Positions 33,070 through 44,500 of a DNA stretch of 64,000 nucleotides are shown piece by piece (positions within the stretch are counted from its first letter, which is position 1; each line of letters starts with the position of its first letter). The notes under the pieces were generated by a model that saw nothing but the letters and a program-made list of their open reading frames with translations, had not been told where the DNA came from and searched no databases. The position numbers and the translations under genes were made by a program. Source of the DNA: Eurosta solidaginis (lineage: Eukaryota > Arthropoda > Insecta > Diptera > Tephritidae); NCBI RefSeq assembly GCF_040869045.1, contig NC_090319.1, positions 226,152,490-226,216,489 of the forward strand, in the 5' to 3' direction.

Positions 33070-33848
33070 TGTAAGGAATTTACTGCAAATCCTCTTATTT
33101 GCAACCTTCTGTTAAGTTCGAATCACCAAACTGTTGAATAACACCACTATTCAGTAATGCAAAATGGTCTTTATTAAAGTACTTCACAATAAATAACTCT
33201 ACAATTGCTCGACAGATAGCGTGCTTAATCAAAACCGATTCTCGCGCCTCTACTGGTGTCACCTTTTTATACTGTTTGCTTTACTCGTTGACATTTCTAG
33301 GCGGTTCTGTTCTAGAATCTACTAGTTGGTTATCTGCTATAAGTTTCTCAGCTATAACTACAGATGCACGATATTTATAGCTTCTCTCACAGCTCATGCG
33401 CGAATAACATTTGTGAGCTTAAGCCATTTAAATAAAACACGAACTTACTACTCTGGAGGTTTATTCAAGAAGAAGGAAGTTTCCAACAAGTACATATATT
33501 TATATTCTTATTAACTAAGCTTAAAACTACGAGTACGTAAAACTAAGAGTACGTAAAACTACGAGTACTTAAAACCTAAGAGAAAACTTAAGAGAAATTA
33601 TCATGTAAATTGAAGGTGGAAAAGGGATGGGAGTAATGACATGTAACTCGCGTGTGTTTGTGAGCGACACTTCCACAATTATATTGCATATCTCAGGTAA
33701 GATATCTGCATGTATTTGTGCGTTGCTTCTCTGCTACGTGTAAGTACAATTGTAGACATAATGATTGAATTATTGATGTGCATCAAGTCACTGCTTAGCA
33801 TCGGCTTAGAGATGGCAGTACCCCTTGGTGTTGCTAATATTCGTTACA
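33070..33848 (-). repeat. 3' LTR of Gyp-C, interrupted by a solo LTR
   Basis: TGTAAGGAATTT...ATTCGTTACA pairs with 61526-62037. It contains a 246-bp foreign LTR at 33403-33648 with a CGCG duplication. Next to it at 33849, GGAGGGCAG in reverse complement is the likely polypurine tract. Confidence 0.88.
33403..33648 (-). repeat. Solo LTR of errantivirus type
   Basis: The minus strand reads AGTTACATGTCATTACTCCC...AAATGTTATT, with AGT...ATT ends as in the gypsy/ZAM/17.6 group rather than TG...CA. CGCG is duplicated at 33399-33402 and 33649-33652. GC-rich palindromic targets are known for ZAM-type elements. AATAAA is present near its 3' end. No internal region remains, so it arose by LTR-LTR recombination. 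Confidence 0.7.
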
Positions 33849-34568
33849 CTGCCCTCCAACTAAGTCTGATCGTCCCGATCAGAGAAATCTCTCGATCTAA
33901 ACGCTGTCAGCCTTTCCAAATGAACCACTTTCATTTTGGTTCGTGATTTACCGATGGTTTGTATGCGGTACACTACATCGTTGATCCGTTTTATAACAAA
34001 CCTTTTTTTCGTTGTGAGTTGTACAACAGCACCAAATCTCCTTCCTAAAAACCTTCCGAATTAATAGCTTTATCGTATCGGGCTTTCATCTTGTCACTCA
34101 TAATCTTTGCTCGTTGCCTTACAAGATCGTGTATCTCTCTCAGCTCTTCTTCCAAGACACCAGTGGATTTCTTGACATTTCTCTCCGCACCGGCATCTAT
34201 CCCAAACCTCAAATCAGCTGGCAGTAGCAGGTCATTGCCAAAAATTACTTTTGCAGGGGTTTGGCCCGTTGTATCATGCACTGCTGATCGGTAAGCCATC
34301 AAGAATAATGGTACGCGCGTATCCCACTCCTTATAGTACTTGTCCACTACTTTCCTTAAGTGAGGATGCAATGCAGTTGTCCGTGTTTTTCGAATTCCCA
34401 ATGATTTACACATTTCCCGGAATACAGCTGATTCGAAATTCCTGCCTTGGTCAGAATGCAACTCCATTGGTACACCATACCATTGCAACCCATTTGTTTA
34501 TAAACACTTCCGCTACTGTTTCCGCTTCTTGATTTGGGATTGGATATACCTCTGGCCATTTGCTGAAA
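33849..34568 (-). pseudogene. Gyp-C integrase, C-terminal half
   Basis: The minus-strand reading starts at TDYFSKWPEVYPIPNQEAE, immediately after the BEL-B insertion site, and continues through GVPMELHSDQGRNFESAVF (second catalytic Asp) to FGNDLLLPADL and a C-terminal region ending near 34045. A frameshift lies near 34490. Roughly fifteen codons around the catalytic Glu (between TTALHP and HLRKVVDKYY) are missing, so the DDE triad is incomplete. The N-terminal half is at 57273 and beyond. An untranslated stretch of about 200 bp precedes the 3' LTR. Confidence 0.83.
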
Positions 34569-34573
34569 TAATC

Positions 34574-34965
34574 TGTTTAGGCCAACAGCCTAAACTCTAA
34601 ACATAAAAGGTCGCCCTCGCATTTTTTCTTATATTGGACAACAGTGCCAGTCAAACTGTTTATGTTAACCATACAAATGAACATCGCTGGAATAAATAAA
34701 CAGTTTGACTGGCAAGCGGTATTGACCTGTTATATATTTTTTACTTCACTTATTTTCACACACCAAGTACAAAGGACGTATCTCGCCGCAGTTCCAGCTT
34801 CACCAACTAAAAGGTAATCTAAAATTGTAAATATATTAATTTTGTGCACAATCTTTATGCTAAATAAAGATACTATATTAATTAAAATTCTAATACCAAA
34901 CTTCTGTTCTTTTCTGCACTATATCTTGACCGGCACCATCCCTGATCTGTGGCCCGGCCAAGACA
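34574..34965 (+). repeat. 5' LTR of BEL-B
   Basis: TGTTTAGGCC...CCAAGACA, 392 bp. It contains a perfect 18-bp inverted repeat (TGCCAGTCAAACTGTTTA at 34645-34662, complement at 34697-34714) and a donor-like AAG|GTAATC at 34814-34815. Its last 133 bp are duplicated downstream. Confidence 0.85.
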
Positions 34966-35148
34966 TTTGTCATTCAATCTGTCTCTTTATATATTAATTT
35001 TGTGCACAATCTTTATGCTAAATAAAGATACTATATTAATTAAAATTCTAATACAAAACTTCTGTTCTTTTCTGCACTATATCTTGACCGGCACCATCCC
35101 TGATCTGTGGCCCGGCCAAGACATTTGTCATTCAATCTGTCTCTTTAT
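34833..35148 (+). repeat. 158-bp tandem duplication over the LTR end and primer site of BEL-B
   Basis: 34833-34990 and 34991-35148 are almost identical. Each holds the last part of the LTR, the CCCGGCCAAGACA end and 25 bp of leader beginning TTTGTCATTC. BEL-B therefore has two copies of its LTR-leader boundary and presumed primer-binding region. Confidence 0.85.
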
Positions 35149-35239
35149 AACCAGCGACCATCAAAAGCGACCATTTTGTGAGCCAACCATCGGTTATTAC
35201 AATAGTACTTGGTATTTTTTCGAGGCATTTTTTTCGTTA

Positions 35240-36998
35240 GGAGTTTATTTGCGGCAAAATTAGCAAGAAGCATTGGCAATTGTGTGGGCGGTTCAGAACT
35301 TTTTCAAATATTTATACGCTCGTCATTCGACACTAATCACCGATCATAAGCCATTGTCACAAATATTACAACCTGACAAATCGCTTCCAGTATTATGCAT
35401 AAGTAGAATGGCGAACTACGCAGACTTTTTAAGCAAATTTGATTTCGAGGTAGTGTACAAGAACTCAAAGGCGAACGCGAATGTCGCCTATCTTTCACGC
35501 GCCCACTTTCAGCCACCGAAATCATTACAAATTAAGCAGTTGCAACAGACAGCCATGACGAATCTAGACGAACATGATGAGTTCGCCACTTCATGATTCG
35601 CCAAATCAACCAATTACCACTAAGTTTAGAACACATAGCAAGAGAGTCCAGAAAAGACGAACGAATGGGTAAAATAATTAAACTACTGGAAAGTGGCCAG
35701 TGCTTGAAAAGGGCAGGGTACAAATCCCCAGAAGTCAGTTATAAGTTGTCCTCCGGATGTTTGACGTTCGAACATCGTGTTGTTATTCCACCAAAATATC
35801 GAAACAAACTGCTTGACAATTTACACCCGGGGCATTTAGGAATTGTTAAGATGAAAGGAATTGCTCGCTCATTCATATACTGGCCGGGCATAGACAATGA
35901 TATCGAGAGTATTGCGAACCAATGTGATGCATGTGCAAAACAAGCAAACAAACCGGCCAAAAAATGAGGATCATCATTGGGAATAACCCAAGGGACCATG
36001 GGAACATATTCATATCGACTATGCGGGACCTTTCGAGGGAGCGATGTTGCTGGTAATCTCGGACGCATACATTAAGTGGTTAGAAGTGAGAGTTACTAAA
36101 TCTATAACAGCAACGGCGACAATTGCGTTGTTGGACGAAGTGTTTGCGGCTTACGGTGTGCCGCTAACTGTCGTTTCTGATAATGGAACAAATTTTACTT
36201 CTGCAGAATTTAACAACTTTCTGACAGCAGTTGGTGTTAAATATCACAAATATTCAGCGCCGTATCACCCAGCAACTAACGGACAAGCAGAGCGTAGCGT
36301 ACAAACAGTCAAGAAAGCATTGAAAGCGATGGGTACTACGAGTAGTTCACTAAAGACAAATTTGAATGAATTTTTGAGGCAATACAAAAACGCACCGCAC
36401 CACATCACCAGGACTACTATTTATGGGGCGACAGTTGCGAACAAGGTTGAATCTTATTCGACCAGAAGCTATTTCAAAGAAGGTAGAAGAGAAGCAATAC
36501 GTAAAGTCCAAGAAAACTATTACAGAATTTGAACCAAATCAAAATGTTTACTTTTTGTATGGAAATCCACGAATTTGTAAGTGGCTCAGGGGAACCATAA
36601 ACGCACCTCTAGGTGATCTGCACTATGAAATACTCTTCAATGGGAAAAGTGTAAAACGGCATGTGGACCAAATACGCAAAGCCCCGGTTGGACCTGATAA
36701 AACAGCTCGGGAAGTTGATTTTTACAAGGCGAGGCTGTCAACCGAAGACACCACTAATAAAACCGAGGCATCAGCTGAAGTAGATAGCACTGAAGCAATA
36801 ACGCAACCGGTGGTTACTGAAACGGCGCAAAACGAATCGTGGGGATCGGAAGATTTTGAAGGCTTTGTTTCGGCCAATAGTATAATAGCGCAAAATCCTA
36901 CATCGACACCGCATACAACACCCGAAGCAAGTAGGATACCTCAAATTCCACGGAGATCAACCAGGCAGAGAAGGGCACCTGTCGGATACTCACCTTAG
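35240..36998 (+). pseudogene. Gyp-D RNase H-integrase half (Mag-like gypsy)
   Basis: The reading begins in RNase H (QEALAIVWAVQNFFKYLYAR, LITDHKPL, about 35262-35350). It continues to the integrase zinc region (LHPGHLGIVKMKG...NQCDACAKQ, 35820-35945) and, after a frameshift near 35965, to the core (HIDYAGPF, VVSDNGTNFTSAEF, YHPATNGQAERSVQTVKKAL, so D, D and E are present). A second shift near 36450 leads to the C-terminal domain ending ...RQRRAPVGYSP at 36998. The proteins resemble K02A2.6/Mag-type gypsy integrases. RT and everything upstream are absent from this strand. Confidence 0.8.
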
Positions 36999-37019
36999 CC
37001 CTTGCAGAGGAGGCAAAAA

Positions 37020-37127
37020 TGTTATGTATGAAACGAGATGGCAGCGCCACGACGATAATTTATTTATATATACATCTGGCAACTGTGTTGCCAGAACATT
37101 CTTTATCTTCTTCTTTATTACTTTTTG
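37020..37127 (+). repeat. Truncated 3' LTR of Gyp-D
   Basis: Preceded by the purine-rich GCAGAGGAGGCAAAAA, the LTR starts TGTTATGTATGAAACG and matches the minus-strand LTR at 38760-38901. It is cut off at CTTTTT, where minus-strand pol sequence begins. Confidence 0.75.
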
Positions 37128-37690
37128 GCTACTACGTGTGTTGTTGAGGCCCATTCTGAATGCTCCACTCTCTTGTAAAAACCTGACTGACTTTTACGAT
37201 CTATTTCCTGGGCATACTCCTCTCTCGGCGCCATCGGTACATCGCGCGCTCGCGCGAAAACTAGTGTTGCTCCAGCTTTGAGCTTTACTTTTGCAGGTGG
37301 CCCACTCAACTTCCCAGCTGTCGTGCCGAAGATGACCTCAAAACGTGTAATGAGATGTTGCAGTCGCATTTGTTGGTTTATTGATAGTTTTGGTGCAGTT
37401 GAATTTATAGTATTGATTCGGTTAAACGATGAAAACAGTTCAGTGAAGTTTATTTCTCGCGCGAATTGCGATATCCATTCTCGGCCGCAAAGTGTATCAC
37501 AATCTCCTTGAATGACATACAAATTAAGTCGTCGTGAAGTTTTCCCCATTGTCGCAGTTACTACGACCCGTCCAATGCAGTTCACCTTGTGGCCCGTTTA
37601 GCTTGTAAATCGTCGATCTGTCTTTAACAACTTAAAATTTGGTTTAATCGAACGCAACGTTTCGCAATTCATTACTGCACATGGTGCACC
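37118..37690 (-). pseudogene. Gyp-D protease and start of RT
   Basis: Minus-strand sequence after gag. Around 37590-37690 it encodes a protease remnant, and the frame 37585-37118 carries linker blocks (DTLCGREWISQF) and the RT entry region ending SEWASTTHVVAKK. It stops exactly where the inverted Gyp-D half abuts, so the RT catalytic core is missing from both halves. The shared CTTTTT at the junction suggests microhomology joining. Confidence 0.75.
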
Positions 37691-37695
37691 CGTAT

Positions 37696-38715
37696 CTAAT
37701 TCCATCTGAATTTGTTTCCCATGTATATATAAATATGAACAATTTGTCTATCTACTGCATTGCATGCATTAACACTGTTTAGTTTTTGAACTGATTCACA
37801 TTCATCCTCTGAAATCTGATCTAAGTTGGTCTTACACACTTTGGCGATGTGGCCCACTCTTCCACATGCAAAGCATTTGGAATTGTTAAATTTGCAGTCT
37901 TTTCTAAGGTGCTTCCCCCCACATCCGTAACAATTGGACCCTTTCTCTTTTGCCATCTGCATCGGTTCTTCGCCACTCGGGTTTTTCGAATTTGTATTTC
38001 TTTTTGTTTTAACTGGTGCGTATCCCAGTTTATAGGTTGGCTCGCTTGTTTGTATCATTTCTGTGCACTTTAGGTCTGTTGTGGCGTTTTGTGTTAATTC
38101 GATTTTATGCGCAATTTTGTATGCTTCAGCAAAATTTTTTGGTTTCTTTGCAATAACTTCATTACAAATAACTCGTGATTCTACGCCATACAACAATTGC
38201 TCTAGTAGCATTCTATCTAAGAATTCTCCATACTCACAGTGTACAGCAGCTTCTCTTAACCGAAGTGCGAACTTGCAAATCGGCCCTCCCTTTTCTTGTT
38301 TGTTTTGCCGGAACTTGATACTTTCTGCATACTTATTTCTACAGCCATCAAAATGGCGAATCAAGGTATTTTTGTTTTCGCTGTAGTTGAGCGAGTCTGG
38401 TGTTTTTGGGCTAACAAGAATTCTTAGCGCTGTATTAAGCTCTGTCCCCATGTGTACACGCACGAACTTGTGCTGTTCCGCTTCTGGAACCTTGCTCAAC
38501 TGTAATGCCCAATCTACACGTGTGAAATAATCCTGTACTGAGGATATATCTTCCGATTTGTATTCCGTAATACTAAACGGTGGCGGTTTGGGTGACAACG
38601 AACGATTTACCTTTGTATTTGCCGCAGCATTCTGTGCAGCCTCCTCCACAGCTCCTCGGATTGCTCCTGCTAGCGCATCCAATACTCTTTTTAAATCCTC
38701 CGGTGTAAGGCTCAT
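37696..38715 (-). CDS. Gyp-D Gag, intact open frame
   Basis: ATG at 38715 (MSLTPEDLKRVLDALAGAIR), 339 residues. A capsid-like helical region spans about residues 50-230. Two CCHC knuckles follow (CYGCGGKHLRKDC, about residues 266-278; CFACGRVGHIAKVC, about 285-298). The protein would package element RNA in a particle. The frame is open and starts 44 nt after the 5' LTR, in a leader containing CAGGGGGATAAAA just before the ATG. No functional pol is attached, so it could only act in trans. Mag-like gypsy elements usually have this two-knuckle Gag. Confidence 0.85.
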   Translation of the reverse strand: MSLTPEDLKRVLDALAGAIRGAVEEAAQNAAANTKVNRSLSPKPPPFSITEYKSEDISSVQDYFTRVDWALQLSKVPEAEQHKFVRVHMGTELNTALRILVSPKTPDSLNYSENKNTLIRHFDGCRNKYAESIKFRQNKQEKGGPICKFALRLREAAVHCEYGEFLDRMLLEQLLYGVESRVICNEVIAKKPKNFAEAYKIAHKIELTQNATTDLKCTEMIQTSEPTYKLGYAPVKTKRNTNSKNPSGEEPMQMAKEKGSNCYGCGGKHLRKDCKFNNSKCFACGRVGHIAKVCKTNLDQISEDECESVQKLNSVNACNAVDRQIVHIYIYMGNKFRWN

Positions 38716-38759
38716 TTTTATCCCCCTGAGTGTTTATTTAATTAATGAAATAAGTTAAT

Positions 38760-38901
38760 TGTTACATTTTAAAGTTAATGCGTAAAAGTATATCAATTGA
38801 AAGATAAAAAAGTAATAAAGAAGAAGATAAAAAATGTTTTGCCAGATGTATATATAAATAATTTATTGTTGTGGCGCTGCCATCCCGTTTCATACATAAC
38901 A
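38760..38901 (-). repeat. 5' LTR of Gyp-D
   Basis: A short 142-bp LTR on the minus strand, TGTTATGTATG...AAATGTAACA. It matches the truncated plus-strand LTR at 37020-37127 with a 12-bp indel and a few substitutions. Confidence 0.78.
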
Positions 38902-39333
38902 ACAACATCTACAAATAAAAAAGGTACGAGGTTATTTTCAGTGAGCACATTAAAAATAAAATTAGTGAAAGTGAAAAGTGCGCGAGTGATTTGTGAAACA
39001 AAAACAAAATTAAATTTGATTTGTATAAATAGCCCTTTTGACCATCAAATATCGCTTGCCGCCGACGGTAAATAACATTTGACACGGCTTAAGGGTCTTC
39101 AGCGTTGCATTATAGCACATAAATATTTGTAAAAACAGTGTTTGGGAATATTTTATTAGAAAACTGCAAGCAATTTTTCAAAAATTAATTAATTCAACAT
39201 ACATTTATATTACTTGCACTTCTCTGTTATTAACAGTCCACAACAACAACACTGCACTGTGTAATTAACCTCACTTTTGGGTTTGGTTCATCACAGTTGA
39301 AATATAGAAAAATTAATTTTCACAAAATCACTT
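38902..39333 (+). other. BEL-B leader segment
   Basis: AT-rich non-coding sequence between Gyp-D and BEL-C, continuous with 52386-52857 once BEL-C and one CACTT are removed. A short open frame at 38797-39075 has no recognised domain. Confidence 0.65.
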
Positions 39334-39801
39334 TGTTTAGGCCACCAGCCTAAATATTTTTAAAATAACTTTTAGTTCACCCTAATACGGCCCGTATACT
39401 TAACCATTACCGGTAACTGTCCTTGCACAGCCGAGAACTAATTGAGTAGGGGAAAACTCGACGAAAGTTAGCAATCGGCGGGTGCCATGGACTCTTTCCT
39501 TTTTTTTCACTTTCACTTTTCTTTTGAACATCAGCAAGTGAGCTCCAGCAACCACACCGAAGGTAAGCATTCATTGTTTCAAGTGCGAATTCCAAACCAT
39601 TAAATTAAAGTAATTTCCGAAATACTTCGTAATTTAATTTTTCCATTTACTTTGAATTATTGAATAAAGAAAGTTTGTTGTTAATTAGATTAGTGAAAGT
39701 GTTGGTTTTTAATAAGTCACTAACTAGTCCCTTTTCTTTTACATTTCTTTTTGGTTTTACGTGCGAGCGAATCCCCATCGTCCCCGAATTACACGTAATC
39801 A
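39334..39801 (+). repeat. 5' LTR of BEL-C
   Basis: TGTTTAGGCCACCAGCC...ACACGTAATCA. It contains a strong donor-like GAAG|GTAAGC (39563-39564) and AATAAAGAAAG near 39663. The sequence after the LTR, TTGGTCCTATCGCGCC, is the likely primer site and resembles that of BEL-A. Confidence 0.93.
39557..39568 (+). promoter_or_regulatory. candidate 5' splice site in the BEL-C LTR
   Basis: CCGAAG|GTAAGC is close to the metazoan donor consensus and lies 229 nt into the LTR. Comparable AAG|GTAA sites occur at offsets of about 210 in BEL-A and 240 in BEL-B. Splicing to acceptors upstream of ORF3 is inferred, not shown. Confidence 0.5.
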
Positions 39802-41059
39802 TTGGTCCTATCGCGCCAGGAAAATCGAAGTGAACACAATATTCAGCCAGCGCATTAAAATTTAAAGTGAAAATTTTTCAACAAAATATTATAATCGACG
39901 GTGAAAATTTGCAATAAAATAAGTGAGACTTAAAAGAAATACCAGCGATCAGCCATTAATTAGCGACGAGTGGTAATAGCGAGCATTGTATATACACAGT
40001 CATCACATCATAAAGTCCGCACATCACATTATCATCGCATCATACAGTCATCACATCATACAGTCCGCACATCATATAGTCATCGCATACATACAGTCAA
40101 CACTTCATACATTCCGCACATCATATAGTCATCGCATCATACAGTCAACACTTCATACAGTCTGCACATCTACACATATCATAAAACACATCATCACTTA
40201 AGTGACACAAGGTACGTTGGTTCTATTAGTTCATGCACCACCATTTTTTTTTTGCAATACGTGAACGTATAGAAGTGAACTCGTGATAGGTTTATAATCC
40301 GAAGTAGGTGGAAATTTCGTGTTTTTTAAACACACCAATCGCCTTTTGACTATCGGTTGACTCCCCCACCAGTGGTAAGAGTCCTCCGACACAGCTCAAG
40401 GCAGACAGGCAGTGAAAAAAAAAAAAATTTTTTTTTTCTCTCCTCACCTCCACTGCACTGTGCAACATAAGGCTTAGGGATAGTCTCTTTTCATTCGAAA
40501 TTTCGATAAGAAGTACACAACACCTTTATTTCCACCTGGTTGATGTTTTTTGTAAACTTGTCACAGATTCACTTCAGTTTATACACTTGTACACAATATC
40601 CAAGCCACGACGACTTATATACACCATTGGATGGCTAGTGGCTGGTAGGAGACACTATTTACTTACAGTCCATAATAAAGTTATTTTCAAAATTGTGTAT
40701 CAAACAGGAAAATAAATCAAAATAAATAAGTTCATTACGTTTTTCATCGTCGAAGAAGTACAGAATTGCATTCAATACCTTTTTCTTGGAATACTAAATT
40801 GGTTTGGCACAATTAGCCCACTTCACCTTTTCATCAAATAACAATTTTGACACATTAAATTTGCATCCAAATTTCTATCTGTGTCACTCTTAGAAATTTC
40901 AACAATAATACACAAATAATTAGACACATTAAATCTTGAAACAGATTTCTATCTGTGTCAATTCTTATAGTTTCGCTTTCGTTGCAAGCACAATACTAAG
41001 AGTCATTACTTCCGCTCTCGTTCCTTAAAAGAGACAAGATATTTAAAATAATAAAAAAA
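39802..41059 (+). other. BEL-C leader
   Basis: Non-coding leader between the primer site and the gag ATG at 41060. It includes a tandem array at 39996-40180 and repeated TAATTGACACATTAAAT-type motifs near 40850-40960. No gene is seen. Confidence 0.7.
39996..40180 (+). repeat. ~49-bp degenerate tandem repeat in the BEL-C leader
   Basis: About three and a half units built on CCGCACATCATATAGTCATC and ATACAGTCAACACTTCATAC. CCGCACATCA recurs near 40017, 40065 and 40114. An open frame across it is low complexity and not a gene. Confidence 0.75.
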
Positions 41060-41547
41060 ATGGAGACCTACATAAGAATGACAGACTCCATAGTGGAGTT
41101 TGAGCAGGAGTTCAATGCGAAGCCAATCGCTGAACAAAACAAACACACCCTTGCAATACAGCAAGAGGAGCTGAAAGCACTATGGAAAAAGACAAAGTCA
41201 CTTTATGAAGGTCTCCTCAACTCTACAGATATTACGAAAGAGGACCTGCAATCCATTAAGCAGAAAAATAAAAGCTGTTTCGCATGCTATATGAAATGCA
41301 TGGCTACGATCGCTGCTGAAGTGGAAAAATTAGCACCACCTGCAAATGCCCCTGCCACAAAAGTGGAAACCAATCCGAATCATGGACATAAAATCCGGCT
41401 GCCCCCTTGCGATACCGATGTGTTTAAAGGTGATTACCTTTCTTGGCCGGCTTTTAGAGATATGTTCACGGCCTTACATATTCTCAACAAGGATCTGCAA
41501 GATGTTGAAAAAATTAATTTACTACCTAAGGCAGAAAACTTAAGGGG
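41060..41547 (+). pseudogene. BEL-C gag N-terminal part, broken
   Basis: ATG at 41060 opens a Pao-type Gag (METYIRMTDSIVEFEQEF...). Its conserved block LPPCDTDVFKGDYLSWPAF lies at about residues 113-131. Near 41525 a one-base shift moves the homologous sequence into another frame, and about 20 nt later a TAA replaces the Gln codon of the KTQGEA block. From 41548 onward the homologous frame is open to the end of pol. With two lesions within about 25 bp, this copy cannot make full-length Gag-Pol unless translation is recoded. Recoding seems unlikely because the shifted frame has no homology. Confidence 0.8.
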
Positions 41548-44500
41548 AAGCAAAAGAAATAGTAGAAAGGTGCTCCCTGACGAATGAAGGGTTTCAAACA
41601 GCCTGGAAAAACTTAAAAGACAGGTATGAGAATAAGCGTGTCCTAGTGAACACGCAATTGAAACTTTTGTTTAATCTTACGGCAGTCGAATACGAATGCG
41701 GAACAGCAATAAAAAAATTACAACGCGAAATAAATAATTGCATATCGGCTCTTCAATGTCACCAAATCGACATTACAAACTGGGATGCAATTATAACATA
41801 CTTATGTTCCACAAAGCTCCCGGAATCCACCTTGGCGCTATGGGAACAAACCGTAGAGAAGAAAACGGACATCCCAAAATGGGAGGATATGGACAAATTC
41901 CTGTCCAGCCGTTTTCAGACTCTAGAAACTGTGTCTGACATAAAGGGTAGCAAACCATCCAAGCCGCCCAAAACTCATACGAATAGTTCAAAGGAAATGC
42001 CTACAAAACTTGGAGTTTACCAAGCCAGCGTTCCAAAAACGGCATGTAAGATGTGCAACAGTAAGGAGCACAAATTACGAAACTGCCAAAAATTCCGTAA
42101 GCTGTCCACGGCAGACAAAATAGCTTATGTGAAAAGCAACAACTGTTGTCTGAACTGCTTGTCGGCTGGGCACACAGTGACAAGATGCACGAGTCCATTC
42201 AACTGCAACTCATGTCACTCAAGGCACAACACCTTGCTCCATCTTCCGACAGCTCATCCAAAAACAACATCAACAACTCCCCAAAGGGGCAACCAACATA
42301 ACAATGATAACATACCCTCCACTTCACAACAGGCAAGGGCAAGGATGGACTCTGAAAAGAGAAAAGAAAATATTAATAGCGTCCCTTCCTGTCATGCACA
42401 TACAACAAAGGGGGTATTACTAGGCACAGCACGAGTGAAAATAAACTATAATGGAGTGGATTTCACCGCGAGAGCACTTATAGACTCTGGGTCTGAATGT
42501 TCGTTTATAACAGAAAGACTCAAAAACAGAATACATCTGCCATCGAAACGATTGCACGTCCAAGTTTCAGGCATTAATAACACACCATCTGCGCAAGTGA
42601 AAGAGTCCTGCTCCATAAGACTGGGTTCCCTTATAAACCCCTTAGTATGCATTGATACAGTGGTTCTGGTCCTACCTCAGTTGACAGGGGATCTTCCAAC
42701 ATGTCAAGTTGACGCAATGACTCGACAAGAGTTTCCTGATCTTGTTCTGGCGGATAAAAGGTTCTTCGTTAACGAACCAGTGGACCTAATCCTAGGAGGC
42801 GACATTTATCCTCAAGTAATTCTAGACGGCATACGGAAGAACGTCTTAAATACGCTTCTCGCCCAAGAAACCGTCTTCGGTTGGATATTAACCGGTCGCA
42901 CAGAAGCAACTCAGCCAATTAATAACCGAGTATCTTTTTTTAATGAAATCAGCATCGAGAAACAATTGACTGCCTTTTGGGAACTAGAAGATATCCCTAA
43001 GAAAAGGTCCCTCACTGAGGATAATGTCTATTGCGAGGCACTTTACAAAGCGACAACAAAAAGGAATACTGATGGGAAATACATCGTAGCCCTACCATTC
43101 AAGCAGGGGTTTCCAAACAGCATCACATTAGGGCCCTCTCTGAAAAGCGCTTGCTCTCAGTTTTACCGAAACGAGACGCGTCTATCGAAAACGCCAGCCC
43201 TGCAAACTGAATACAACAGAGTATTAGCGGAATACGAAACACTAAAGCATATGACAAAAGTTCCCACAATTATCCCTCCCCATGCAACAAATTGCTATTT
43301 TTTGCCTCATCATGCGGTAATAAAAGAGGAGAGCACGACTACAAAAGTAAGAGTAGTTTTTAACGCATCGTGTCCCACTGCCAATGGCACTAGTTTGAAT
43401 GACGTGTTATACACCGGCCCCGTACTGCAGGCCGACCTAACAATTCTGCTCCTTCGTTGGCGATTCTTCAAATATGTCTTTAATGGCGACATAGAGAAGA
43501 TGTATCGCCAAATATGGGTAATGCCCAACCAAACCCAGTTCCAAAGAATAGTATTTCGCAATAATCCAGGGGATCCTATCAACGTCTATGAATTAAAGAC
43601 AGTAACGTTTGGAGTTAACTGTGCTCCGTATTTGGCAATAAGGACACTGCACCAACTAGCAGATGATGTAGAGACTTCATCACCCATAGCAGCCAGCATT
43701 CTGCGTACAAGCATGTACGTCGATGACGTGCTAGCAGGAGGCCACAGCATCGAGTCTACAATTAAAGCTCGGGAGGAAGTCACCCACGTACTACGGTCAG
43801 CAGGTTTTTCTTTGCGAAAGTGGACTTCGAACTGCAGCCGAATACTGAAAGGAATCCCAAAATCCCACTTGCTAAACGAAGATTTTCTGGAATTCGAGGA
43901 TGCGAGTACAGTCAAAACATTAGGCATCAGATGGAACGCGCATTCGGATTATTTCTATTTTACCGCAAAACCTATCGAAAATCGTGAGGCCCTGACAAAA
44001 AGGGCAATACTTTCAGCGATCGCCAAACTCTTCGATCCTTTGGGATGGCTCGCGCCAGTCATCATAGTAGCCAAGATCATCATGCAAAACATCTGGCTGG
44101 AAGGAACGGACTGGGACGAGGCAGTGTCCACGCGTACCCTAGATAAATGGCAGACCTTTATGGAAGACTACCCGGATATTAACAATATTCAGATACCAAG
44201 ATGGGTAAATTTTACACTAAATGCGGACGTTGAATTACATGGATTCTGCGACGCATCCGAAAAAGCCTATGCAGCTACAATATTTCTTAGGGCAAGGGTT
44301 AATGAGGAGGTCCACGTCAGCCTACTAATTGCGAAAACAAGAGTAGCCCCCGGAAAAACAATTTCGCTACCCAGATTAGAACTGTGTGGAGCAGTCTTGT
44401 TAGCCGAAATTTTAGAATCCGTGCGCGAAAACCTGAACTTGGGAAAATTCCATACACATCTATGGACTGACTCAACGATTGTTTTAGCGTGGATTAAAAA

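Noticed and set aside
39986..40201. CRISPR-like array
   Set aside because: The repeats are degenerate and lie in a retrotransposon leader of a eukaryote, with no unique spacers or cas genes.
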